Source of the DNA: an uncultured bacterium
Lineage (GTDB): Bacteria > Cyanobacteriota > Vampirovibrionia > Gastranaerophilales > Gastranaerophilaceae
Direction: 5' to 3'
DNA length: 16,753 bases
Assembly (NCBI GenBank): GCA_900314375.1
Contig: OMVC01000117.1
Span: 1 to 16,753 of the forward strand
This document shows, in pieces, positions 1-7,868 of this stretch (position 1 is the stretch's first letter; each line of letters opens with the position of its first letter). The notes below the pieces were generated by a model. That model searched no databases. It saw nothing but the letters and a program-made list of their open reading frames with translations, and was not told the origin of the DNA. Made by a program: the position numbers and the translations under genes.

Positions 1-285
1 CCGTTGGTGGATCTGTTGGAGGGTCCGTTGGTGGATCTGTTGGAGGATCCGTTGGAGGGTCCGTTGGTGGATCAGTTGGCGGATCCGTTGGCGGATCTGT
101 TGGAGGATCCGTTGGAGGGTCCGTTGGTGGATCAGTTGGCGGATCTGTTGGAGGATCCGTTGGAGGATCCGTTGGCGGATCCGTTGGCGGATCTGTTGGT
201 GGATCCGTTGGAGGATCCGTTGGTGGATCTGTTGGAGGATCTGTTGGAGGATCCGTTGGAGGGTCAGTTGGTGGATCCGTTGGGT
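1..285 (-). repeat. 12-bp tandem repeat coding for Pro-Pro-Thr-Asp stalk
   Basis: About 23-24 imperfect 12-bp units (plus-strand form GGATCCGTTGGT and one-base variants) run to the left edge. In the frame of the minus-strand gene each unit reads Asp-Pro-Pro-Thr. Variation is mostly in third codon positions (GAT/GAC, CCA/CCT/CCG, ACG/ACA/ACT), so the peptide is kept while the DNA drifts. A Pro-rich, regularly acidic segment of this kind should be an extended stalk. Total length is unknown because the window cuts it. Confidence 0.93.
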
Positions 286-3118
286 CTGGTATTTCTAATG
301 GGGTATCATCTGCGATATTGTCATTATCATCAACATCTGATTCTACGCCATCAAATATGCCATCACCATCTCCTTCCGGATAGTAGTAGTTTCTTTCAGT
401 TTCTCCTCTGCCGACACCTGTAACATCATCCGGTCTTACCGCGTGTCCTGTCGGAATTTCAGAAGCTCCGATTACTTTATTTGTTGATGGGTCAATTTCT
501 TTTGAAAATCCGTCTTTATTAAAGTGTGCAGCAACACCGTTAGCATATATGTTATCTGCGGTAACATCCATTGTGCCTTGGTCTAGAACCGCATTATCTA
601 TTCTTACTTCCGACCCTGCCCAGGCTTCGTGGTTACCATCGACAAGTTTTTCTGTTGGTCTGATGTTGTGGTTAATGTCTAAAGCTTTAACTGTTACATG
701 ATTTGGAAGAGCTTCATCTCTGTAGTCCGGTTTCATATAACCGCCATCTTTTTGGCCGTAATTTCTGGGACCGAAATAGTCATTCGGCGTTACAGAATCA
801 TCTTTTATATGACCAAGATTTTTAATATGCATTGTTTGACCGCGAGTAACGATATTCATATCACCTTCAGCAGTGATGTTATCAATTGTTGTATTACCGC
901 CAAATTCAATATTCAAATCGCCTTCTCTGGCTATCATTGTACAAACATTGTTTGTGGTAATTTCTTTGCTTCTGCCGTAATTTGAATCGTTAAAGCTATT
1001 TTCTTTTAAGTTAATGTTCTCATTAGCCAGAGCATCCATTTTGAAGACTTGTTCAGCTCCGGTTTGAATAAATGTTACGGCATTATCTTTTGTTCCGATA
1101 CTTCCGTTTGCAATCAAAGAAATACCTTTACCTTCGATATTTGTATCAGAATTGTCATTAGGTCTTGCGTTCAACATATTGTAGCGCGGGCCGTTGTTGT
1201 TATAACCGTAATCATCATCTACTGTCAGGATTACTCTGCCATCGGCATTTATTGTGTCAATGTTCATATCAGAATCAATTGCGGCATAGTTAATTACTAA
1301 ATCATCAGGCTTTGTAGCTTTTGTTGTTGTTGCTTTTACTTTACCTTTAATATTTCCGTTAACTGATTTAGTAAAGTCTCTTGCTCCTTCGTTCTTTGGC
1401 CCGATTCCTGTGCAACCGGATCCTGTACATGCGCCTTGTTGTACTTCTAAACCGATAGTGCCGTCTGTTGCATTCATTGTTAAGTCGCCGTTTGCAACAA
1501 GTAAAACTTTTTCAACACCGTAATTCAAAATGCTTGCATTTGTTGTGTCAATGTTGATATTATTGTTTGCGGTTACATAATTATTATTTTTTGTCTTGTC
1601 GCCTATAACAACATTACCGTCTTTTGATTTGATGTTTACGTTACGATTTGCCTTTACATATCCTTGTACGTTAACTCCGCCTGTAGCATCATTGTTGATG
1701 AAAACGTCATTTTTAGCATTTACTAAACCTGATGAAGCAATATTTACCCCTTCTTCTCCGGTATTGTTCATTGTCAAATTTTTGTCAGCTCTTGCTATAC
1801 CGTTATCATAAACATTTAATCCGGCAGCGCCATCGTTATTAAATGTAGCATTACCTGTAGTGTACACATCTCCTGTAATGTTCATCCCGTCTATACCTTC
1901 GGCTTTGTTTGTAAATGTTGCATTTCCGTCAGTATTAAATTCTCCTGAGATTAGCATTGCACCTGTTGTGTTAGGAACTTTACCGTTGTTTATTGTTTTG
2001 AAACCGTTAGTTACATAAGTATCCCCTTTATGGTTTACTTTGCCGGAAATTTCCATACCCTTGATACCTTCGTTATCAATGATTAAATCTCCGCCTTGTG
2101 TTGCTATGTTTCCTGATAATATCAATTTAGAATCACTGTCACCATAATTATATGGCAAGTTATAAATTTGAGTTTCGCCCTTGTTTTTCAGGTTGCCGCT
2201 AACATTTAAGTTTCCTTCATTATTTGTAAGGTTTAATGTTCCTTGTCTATTTGCGACGGTGCCGCTAATATTTAACCCGTCTTTTGCTTCGGCATAGTTT
2301 TTAATTGTCATGTTGCCTTTTGCAAAGTTTTTAACCGTGCCTGCAATGTTTACTCCGCCGTTATCAAGGACACCTTTGCCAGTGGATTCTGCGATAATTG
2401 TTATATTACCCTTGCCGTCAGATGCAAATTGCCCGGCATTATTAATATTATCTGTATTTACCAGATTATTAAATAATTGGTTTGCTTGCGCTTCACTGCT
2501 TAATAGAGTCATTGCATCCTGATTAATGCCGCCGATTACTCCTGCATTTTTAGCTATATCAACTCCGCTTGCACGCAAATCAACGTCACCTGCGCTCATA
2601 ATTTTTCCGTTGACGGTAATTTTTCCGCCTGGGAATACATCATTATTAACTAAAGTATTTAAACCTTCAGCTGTTTGATTATTTTTAAATCTGGCATAAC
2701 CGGACTGGCTGGGAGCATAAACACCTAAAGAACCGACATTTAAAACTCCGGAAGCTCCGACAAGCATTCCGTTTGGAGAAACAAACACTGCTTTTCCATT
2801 ATAAAAGCCTCCGTTTCTCATTGAATTTACGATACCGTTTACAACAACTTGGTTATCTACCAAGTTTACGAATGTATTTACATCTGCGAAGTTTAAGTTT
2901 GCAATATCGCCTTGGCTGACATTGAAGTTTTGATATTGCCTAAAACCCATATCGCCGCTTTTTTTAGTGGGGTCAATATTGTATACTCCGCCTTGACCTG
3001 ATACTCCCGAAATATCACTCGCAACAACCGTAAGGGTCATTGTTTGCTGGAGCATAAATACACCTGTCATCAATGATGCTATGATGCGTCTTTGGGTCTT
3101 CCCATTTTTTCTCATCAT
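1..3118 (-). CDS. Filamentous-haemagglutinin-like exoprotein, paralog 1 (C-terminus outside window)
   Basis: About 1039 residues are visible; the reading frame runs off the left edge. ATG at 3118 (a second ATG follows directly) is preceded by AAGGA at good spacing. A basic n-region and hydrophobic core (residues 9-33, ending VVAS) form a signal peptide. Residues 60-135 resemble the TPS/haemagglutination domain: TFVNLVDNQ, then SPNGM (114-118) and GVLNVGSL, comparable to the NPNGI region of FhaB-type TpsA proteins. A long Asn/Gly/Thr-rich body, probably a parallel beta-helix, follows. C564 and C569 form a CX4C pair, and a later Cys lies in VCTMIAREGD. Around residues 915-930 is an acidic GDGDGIFDG motif like a thrombospondin type-3 calcium site, followed by the Pro-Pro-Thr-Asp stalk. 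By family resemblance it is a surface adhesin. Whether it ends in PilZ like its two neighbours cannot be seen. Confidence 0.85.
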   Translation of the reverse strand, partial: MMRKNGKTQRRIIASLMTGVFMLQQTMTLTVVASDISGVSGQGGVYNIDPTKKSGDMGFRQYQNFNVSQGDIANLNFADVNTFVNLVDNQVVVNGIVNSMRNGGFYNGKAVFVSPNGMLVGASGVLNVGSLGVYAPSQSGYARFKNNQTAEGLNTLVNNDVFPGGKITVNGKIMSAGDVDLRASGVDIAKNAGVIGGINQDAMTLLSSEAQANQLFNNLVNTDNINNAGQFASDGKGNITIIAESTGKGVLDNGGVNIAGTVKNFAKGNMTIKNYAEAKDGLNISGTVANRQGTLNLTNNEGNLNVSGNLKNKGETQIYNLPYNYGDSDSKLILSGNIATQGGDLIIDNEGIKGMEISGKVNHKGDTYVTNGFKTINNGKVPNTTGAMLISGEFNTDGNATFTNKAEGIDGMNITGDVYTTGNATFNNDGAAGLNVYDNGIARADKNLTMNNTGEEGVNIASSGLVNAKNDVFINNDATGGVNVQGYVKANRNVNIKSKDGNVVIGDKTKNNNYVTANNNINIDTTNASILNYGVEKVLLVANGDLTMNATDGTIGLEVQQGACTGSGCTGIGPKNEGARDFTKSVNGNIKGKVKATTTKATKPDDLVINYAAIDSDMNIDTINADGRVILTVDDDYGYNNNGPRYNMLNARPNDNSDTNIEGKGISLIANGSIGTKDNAVTFIQTGAEQVFKMDALANENINLKENSFNDSNYGRSKEITTNNVCTMIAREGDLNIEFGGNTTIDNITAEGDMNIVTRGQTMHIKNLGHIKDDSVTPNDYFGPRNYGQKDGGYMKPDYRDEALPNHVTVKALDINHNIRPTEKLVDGNHEAWAGSEVRIDNAVLDQGTMDVTADNIYANGVAAHFNKDGFSKEIDPSTNKVIGASEIPTGHAVRPDDVTGVGRGETERNYYYPEGDGDGIFDGVESDVDDNDNIADDTPLEIPDPTDPPTDPPTDPPTDPPTDPPTDPPTDPPTDPPTDPPTDPPTDPPTDPPTDPPTDPPTDPPTDPPTDPPTDPPTDPPTDPPTDPPTDPPTDPPT

Positions 3119-3160
3119 TTTAGCTTCCTTTCGTTTTTTATTAATTGTTTGTTATATTTT

Positions 3161-3189
3161 CTTTTGTAAGCACACATGCCCAAAGCATG
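3161..3189 (-). promoter_or_regulatory. Leader motif and small hairpin upstream of paralog 1
   Basis: On the minus strand the leader holds GCATGTGTGCTTACAAAAG. Just before it is a CATGC/GCATG hairpin with a 5-base loop (arms 3175-3179 and 3185-3189). Related strings occur in the leaders of the other two exoprotein genes (7661-7686 and 12280-12299). It lies about 45-70 bases before the start codon, inside the predicted 5' UTR. The function is unknown; a protein or RNA regulatory site shared by the paralogs is an inference. Confidence 0.35.
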
Positions 3190-3203
3190 GATGTATTCTT
3201 ATG

Positions 3204-3231
3204 TTTATAAAAACGTTTTTTTCTGTGTTAA
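3204..3231 (-). promoter_or_regulatory. Predicted sigma-70-type promoter of exoprotein paralog 1
   Basis: Minus strand: TTAACA (3226-3231) as -35, a 16-base spacer and TATAAA (3204-3209) as -10. Transcription would begin near 3197, giving a leader of about 80 bases. It lies between the terminator of the upstream gene and this start codon, so paralog 1 can be transcribed alone. Confidence 0.5.
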
Positions 3232-3289
3232 ATTTACATTTTGTGTAGTTTAAGTTTAATATTTATTTACATATTTAGATTGATATATG

Positions 3290-3326
3290 AAAAGGTACTC
3301 CGCGGTGTTTGCGCGGAGCCCTTTTT
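3290..3326. terminator. Bidirectional Rho-independent terminator
   Basis: CTCCGCG/CGCGGAG stem with a 7-base loop, extended outward by AAAAGG pairing with CCTTTT and flanked by T-rich sequence on both strands. It begins 9 bases beyond the stop codon of the 3335-7606 gene and separates it from paralog 1. Confidence 0.85.
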
Positions 3327-3334
3327 ATTTAATT

Positions 3335-6300
3335 TTATTTGACGTTTATCGTGTCTTCCATCAGTATATTCAAGTATAATAGTTTGTTTGCTGTTGCCTG
3401 ATCGAGGTTGACGAATTTTGCACCTGCGCTGTGATCTGTTGTTTGTACAATTTGTACATCAGCATCGATATCAACATCTCCGTATGCTATGTGTACCGGA
3501 ACTATATCTCCGACATTTAAAGTGTTGTTGTGGCTTAATTGTACGCCGCCTCTTGATACGTCGACTACCGCATCAACTCCGTTGCCTGAGCTTTCCATCA
3601 ATACAGGGATTGTAGAAGAACCTACATTAAATCTCATGAATTGACGTTTATCTATAGCTGTTATCAATTGTTCATCTATTCTTTGGTTGTATAATAGTTT
3701 ACCGTCAACTTGTGGTATTCTGATTTCCGGAGGTGGAATAGGGATATTTACGTCATCGTCTGTATCTGTGTCTGTATCCAAATCTGTATCAGTATCCAAA
3801 TCGTTATCCAAATCAGTGTCTGTATCATTGTCTAAATCAGTATCAGTATCCAAGTCAAGGTCTGTATCTGAATCTGTATCGTTTTGAATAGGATCATCAG
3901 GGAAATCATCGTCAGTATCCGTATCAGTATCTAAATCCGTATCAGTATCCAAATCGTTATCTAAATCTGTATCTGTGTCTGAATCCAAATCTGTATCAGT
4001 ATCCAAATCAAGGTCTGTATCGTTGTCAGTATCTGATGGCGGATCTGTTGGATCATCAGGGAAATCATCGTCAGTATCCGTATCAGTATCTAAATCTGTA
4101 TCTGTATCCAAATCGTTATCTAAATCTGTATCTGTGTCTGAATCCAAATCAGTATCAGTATCCAAGTCAAGGTCTGTATCTGAATCTGTATCATTTTGAA
4201 CCGGATCATCAGGGAAGTCGTCATCTGTGTCAGTATCAGTATCTAAATCTGTATCTGTATCCAAATCGTTATCCAAATCCGTATCAGTATCTGAATCCAA
4301 ATCCGTATCAGTATCCAAGTCAAGGTCTGTATCGTTGTCTGTATCATTAGGAGGATCTGTTGGTGCATCTGTTGGGTCTTCAGGAATTTCTAACGGTGTT
4401 GCATCTAAATTGTCATCGTTATCATCAACATTAGATGGTTCTCTGTCAGGTCCAAATTCGCCATCGCCGTCTCCTTCAGGATAATAGTAGTTTCTTTCAT
4501 GTGGATCTCTGTAATCAACATCATCTACATCTGTTGGTCTTACAGCTTTACCTGTAGGAATATCAGGCCCGTTTTCTACATATACGCCTTTAACAGGGTT
4601 TGTGCTGTTGTCCCTTTCTTTGACGTAATCGCCAGGGCCGAATTTTACATGTATTCCGTTTGCGTAAATTTCGTCTGCAGTAATATTTAGTTCGCCTTTA
4701 TCAATAACTGCGTTTTCAATTGTTACAGTTGAACCTGCATAAGCTTTGTAGTCGCCATTATCAAGATTAGGGTCTTTTGATGGGTCTTGTTTAATTGTCG
4801 AAGTTAAATTATGTACATTTTTATTTATGTCTAAAGCTTTGATGTCTGCATTGTTTGGTAAAATGTCAGCTTTTTCTGCTCCGTTGTAGCGGCCGTCAAA
4901 AGCATATCCGTCATGGTGTTCTCCGAAGTAATCTTCCAGTCTGCTATCATTGTCTGCATCTGTTAAACCTGTAGATTTATCCATATGACCAAGGTTCTTG
5001 ATATTAAGTTTTTGACCGCGAGTAACGATTTTCATATCTCCTTCAGCCGTTACATTTGTAATGTCTGTATCTCCGGCAAATTCGACATCCATATCGCCTT
5101 CTCTGGCTATCATTGTGCAAACTTTATTTACTTTAGTTTCTTTTGATGCTCCATAATTTGAATCTTTGTAGCTATTTTCTCTTAAGTAAACATTTTTATT
5201 AGCTAAAACATCCATACTGTTTGTTGCCGCTTTGTTCTGGATGAATGTTACGGGTTTGGCTTTAGTACCAATACTTCCGTTTGCGATAAGTGACATTCCC
5301 CAGCCTTCAACATTTGTATCAGTGTCAGATGTTCTTACGTTTAGCATGTCATATCTCTTACCTGAATTTGCGGTTGCTGTAGCTTCCCCGCCCCAGGCAT
5401 GACCAGCATTGTCAACAGTTAGGATTACTCGACCATCAGCTTTTATCGCATCTATATTCATATTGTTATCTATTGATGCATAGTTAATTACATAATCAGT
5501 ATTTTTTGCTGATGATGTATCTGTTGTTGTTGCATTTACTTTTCCGTTTATAGCTCCGTTAATTGATTTTTTGAAATCGCGAGCACCTGCGGCTTTTGGT
5601 CCTATACCTGTACAATTTGCTCCGGTACATGCTGTCTCTTGAACTTCAAGACCGATAGTGCCGTCTGTAGCATTCATTGTTAAATTACCGTAGTTATTAG
5701 CGGTGCTGTCAGCGCTTAATAATACTTTGTCAACGCCGTAGTTTAATATGCTAGCATTGTTTGCGGTTAATTTAATATTCTTGCCTGAATGAATATATGG
5801 TCCTGCATTTGTTTTGTCACCAATTAAGATGTTTGCATTGTTTGATGTCATAGTAACGTTTCCTGTTGTATCAACAAGACCTTGAACATTCAAGCCGCCA
5901 TATACTGTTTGTGTTTGGTTTAAAACATCTGTATAGCTGTTAGAATGAGAATTAGCACTTGTATTGGTCATAGTTATATCGGCTTTACCGTTAACTTTGC
6001 CTTTTGTTTCAATATTTAAGCCGTTATTTCCGGTATTTGTAATGCTTAATGTAGAAGCATCTGAAGTAATGGTACCTGCAGTATTTGTGCCGGTTGATGG
6101 TGTTCCTACATTAAAACCGGTATAGCCTGCGTTTACAAATGTTGTTGAAGCTCCGGCGTTGTGGTTTATAGTTCCGCCATCTGTAATATTTAAACCGCCA
6201 TAACCGTAATCCGTATTTTCAAATCTCGCTTGGCTGTTTGTACCGTTTATGTTAATGGTACCTTTAATGTTCATAGCCCCTGTACCTTTAGTGGCATTTT

Positions 6301-7606
6301 TTTCGTAAGCATTAGATGGGGTATTGCTTGCCATTCGTCCGTTATAGAAGTAAGCATTTCCGGTGTGGTTTATTTCTGCGTTTTTGCTGACTTCAAGACC
6401 GCCAACCCCAAGGTTGTCTACAGTTAAGGTTCCGTTAGTTGCAACATTACCTGCCAAAACTAATTTAGAATTTGTATCACTACTATAATCATAAGGTGTA
6501 TTATATATTGTGGTTGCACCGCTTAAATTCTTAATATTAGAAGTTGAGGTGAAATTCATTGCGCCTTCGTTATTTCTGAAATCAAGAGCCCCGTTTCTGT
6601 TTTCAACGGTACCGGAGATTTTGAAACCGTCTGTTGAATTATCATAATTTCTGACAATGGTATTACCTGTTCCATTATTGTAAACTTTTCCTGCGATATT
6701 TATGCCGCCGGCAGGACTGCTAAAGGAACCGTTACTTTCTCCGATAATTGTAATGTTAGAGTTACCGCCGGCAGTCATTTCAGATAGGCCGTTAGTGTTA
6801 ACCAGTTGACTGAACAAACTGTTTACTTGTGATGATGTTGTTAATATTTGATTCGGATTTATGCTAACACCACCAACTTGAGTGGCTCCTGCCGGTGTTC
6901 CGGCAAGAATTACTCCTGTGCTGGCAACGTCAACTTTTGAAGCTCTCAAATCAACATCGCCACGAGAAAGAATTTTACCGTTGATAGTAATAGTATCACC
7001 TAAATAGTGATCTCCCTCTGCAGATATATCTGTCAGAGAAACAGCATTATTATTTATGATATCAGAACCGGTTACATCAACTAATGTACCACCTGAACTA
7101 TAGCTTAAACCTGCTTCTTTCTTTTCAAAATTTTCAAGTCCTGCAAATGTTCCACCGGAAACGGAATATCCTGCTAATGAGCCAACATTGAGTACGCCGT
7201 TTGCTCCGACAACCATGCCTTTTGGAGAAATAAAAATAGCTTTACCATTATAAAATTGGTTGTTTCCGTTAACGGTGTTTAATATACCGTCAATATTGAC
7301 TCCGTTTTTTACAAGGTTAACAAATGTATTAAATTGAGTTCCGTCTTTAGAGAAGATTAAATTTGCAACTTCGCCGTTATCAACCGTAAAGTCAGCGCCT
7401 GTCCTTATACCCATTGATTTAGCTGTGTTTAATCTATCTGCGGTAATGTTCCAGGTGTTACCGCTTTTGGTTAACGCATTGCCGTTTATATCTGTAATAG
7501 TTCCGGCAACTACGGTTAATGCCATAGTCTGTTGAAGCATGAATATGCTCGCCATAGCAGTTGCGATAATTCTTCTTCTGTTCGTCTTTCTACTCTTTCT
7601 CGACAT
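3335..7606 (-). CDS. Filamentous-haemagglutinin-like exoprotein with C-terminal PilZ domain, paralog 2
   Basis: 1423 residues; ATG preceded by AAAGGA 7 bases upstream. Order of parts: signal peptide (basic 1-12, hydrophobic 13-33, likely cut near A34/G35); TPS-like domain with FVNLV (95-99) and SPKGM (127-131); Asn/Gly/Thr-rich beta-helix-like body to about residue 900; C660 and C665 (CX4C) plus one Cys in VCTMIAREGDM, the only three cysteines; HERNYY and GDGDG acidic motif near 1040-1050; Asp-dipeptide stalk 1087-1285; PilZ domain about 1318-1415. The PilZ call rests on R1321QFMR1325, D1349-V-S1351-RG-G1354 and the downstream pattern VGDIVPVHI and GAKFVNLD. PilZ binds c-di-GMP in the cytoplasm in known families, so its presence on a protein with a signal peptide is odd. 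There is no LPXTG or autotransporter barrel. It is probably a surface or envelope adhesin whose export or anchoring responds to c-di-GMP (inference). Confidence 0.9.
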   Translation of the reverse strand: MSRKSRKTNRRRIIATAMASIFMLQQTMALTVVAGTITDINGNALTKSGNTWNITADRLNTAKSMGIRTGADFTVDNGEVANLIFSKDGTQFNTFVNLVKNGVNIDGILNTVNGNNQFYNGKAIFISPKGMVVGANGVLNVGSLAGYSVSGGTFAGLENFEKKEAGLSYSSGGTLVDVTGSDIINNNAVSLTDISAEGDHYLGDTITINGKILSRGDVDLRASKVDVASTGVILAGTPAGATQVGGVSINPNQILTTSSQVNSLFSQLVNTNGLSEMTAGGNSNITIIGESNGSFSSPAGGINIAGKVYNNGTGNTIVRNYDNSTDGFKISGTVENRNGALDFRNNEGAMNFTSTSNIKNLSGATTIYNTPYDYSSDTNSKLVLAGNVATNGTLTVDNLGVGGLEVSKNAEINHTGNAYFYNGRMASNTPSNAYEKNATKGTGAMNIKGTININGTNSQARFENTDYGYGGLNITDGGTINHNAGASTTFVNAGYTGFNVGTPSTGTNTAGTITSDASTLSITNTGNNGLNIETKGKVNGKADITMTNTSANSHSNSYTDVLNQTQTVYGGLNVQGLVDTTGNVTMTSNNANILIGDKTNAGPYIHSGKNIKLTANNASILNYGVDKVLLSADSTANNYGNLTMNATDGTIGLEVQETACTGANCTGIGPKAAGARDFKKSINGAINGKVNATTTDTSSAKNTDYVINYASIDNNMNIDAIKADGRVILTVDNAGHAWGGEATATANSGKRYDMLNVRTSDTDTNVEGWGMSLIANGSIGTKAKPVTFIQNKAATNSMDVLANKNVYLRENSYKDSNYGASKETKVNKVCTMIAREGDMDVEFAGDTDITNVTAEGDMKIVTRGQKLNIKNLGHMDKSTGLTDADNDSRLEDYFGEHHDGYAFDGRYNGAEKADILPNNADIKALDINKNVHNLTSTIKQDPSKDPNLDNGDYKAYAGSTVTIENAVIDKGELNITADEIYANGIHVKFGPGDYVKERDNSTNPVKGVYVENGPDIPTGKAVRPTDVDDVDYRDPHERNYYYPEGDGDGEFGPDREPSNVDDNDDNLDATPLEIPEDPTDAPTDPPNDTDNDTDLDLDTDTDLDSDTDTDLDNDLDTDTDLDTDTDTDDDFPDDPVQNDTDSDTDLDLDTDTDLDSDTDTDLDNDLDTDTDLDTDTDTDDDFPDDPTDPPSDTDNDTDLDLDTDTDLDSDTDTDLDNDLDTDTDLDTDTDTDDDFPDDPIQNDTDSDTDLDLDTDTDLDNDTDTDLDNDLDTDTDLDTDTDTDDDVNIPIPPPEIRIPQVDGKLLYNQRIDEQLITAIDKRQFMRFNVGSSTIPVLMESSGNGVDAVVDVSRGGVQLSHNNTLNVGDIVPVHIAYGDVDIDADVQIVQTTDHSAGAKFVNLDQATANKLLYLNILMEDTINVK
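3752..4349 (-). repeat. 51-53-residue super-repeat forming the stalk of paralog 2
   Basis: Four copies of an Asp-alternating block (pattern DTDLDLDTDTDLDSD, then DTDTDLDNDLDTD) separated by DDDFPDDP linkers. Marker linkers on the plus strand begin at 3892, 4051 and 4204, giving periods of 159 and 153 bp (53 and 51 residues). Two joints read FPDDPVQ or FPDDPIQ and one reads FPDDPTDPPS, a fragment of the PPTD repeat that fills paralog 1. The block is highly acidic, every second residue being Asp. Confidence 0.93.
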
Positions 7607-7660
7607 GTTCGAATCCTTTCATATTATGTATTTTCAAATAATTGTTGAATTGTAGATATC

Positions 7661-7686
7661 CTTTTTGTTTAGCATTCACACTTGCA
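7661..7686 (-). promoter_or_regulatory. Leader motif upstream of paralog 2
   Basis: The minus strand reads GCAAGTGTGAATGCTAAAC followed by AAAAAGGATATC. It matches the GCATGTGTGCTTA-type leader element of paralogs 1 and 3 with a short insertion. It is located 55-80 bases before the start codon, within the predicted transcript. Function unknown. Confidence 0.3.
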
Positions 7687-7712
7687 TAACTAATGCGCAT
7701 GAGATTATCTCT

Positions 7713-7741
7713 TATATATATAAACGTAATTTTGCATGCAA
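7713..7741 (-). promoter_or_regulatory. Predicted promoter of exoprotein paralog 2 overlapping a palindrome
   Basis: Minus strand: TTGCAT (7736-7741) as -35, a 17-base spacer and TATATA (7713-7718) as -10. The -35 lies inside the perfect 14-bp palindrome TTTTGCATGCAAAA (7730-7743), which could be an operator. The predicted start near 7706 gives a leader of about 100 bases. The terminator at 7812-7858 lies between this promoter and the preceding gene. Confidence 0.5.
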
Positions 7742-7811
7742 AAATTTAATCATTTTCGCATTAATTTAACAAAAATTTACAATTAATTTTAAAATTTGAG
7801 TGAAAAAAACA

Positions 7812-7858
7812 ATAAAAAACAGGCTATGCCTATATTACATAGCCTGTTAGTTTTTTTG
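7812..7858. terminator. Bidirectional Rho-independent terminator of paralog 3
   Basis: Perfect 11-bp stem AACAGGCTATG/CATAGCCTGTT (7818-7828 and 7838-7848) with a 9-base loop and T-runs on both strands. It begins a few bases past the stop codon of the 7869-12173 gene. Confidence 0.92.
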
Positions 7859-7868
7859 ATGAATATTG

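Noticed and set aside
4..423. Plus-strand open frame rich in Val-Asp-Pro-Leu-type repeats
   Set aside because: It lies antisense to the PPTD stalk and the preceding acidic junction of paralog 1, whose frame matches the other two exoproteins.
3119..3334. c-di-GMP riboswitch in exoprotein leaders
   Set aside because: Considered because of the PilZ domains, but I could not recognise the conserved GEMM core in any of the three leaders.
3687..4484. Plus-strand Ser-Val-Lys repeat frames
   Set aside because: Antisense shadows of the Asp-alternating stalk of paralog 2.
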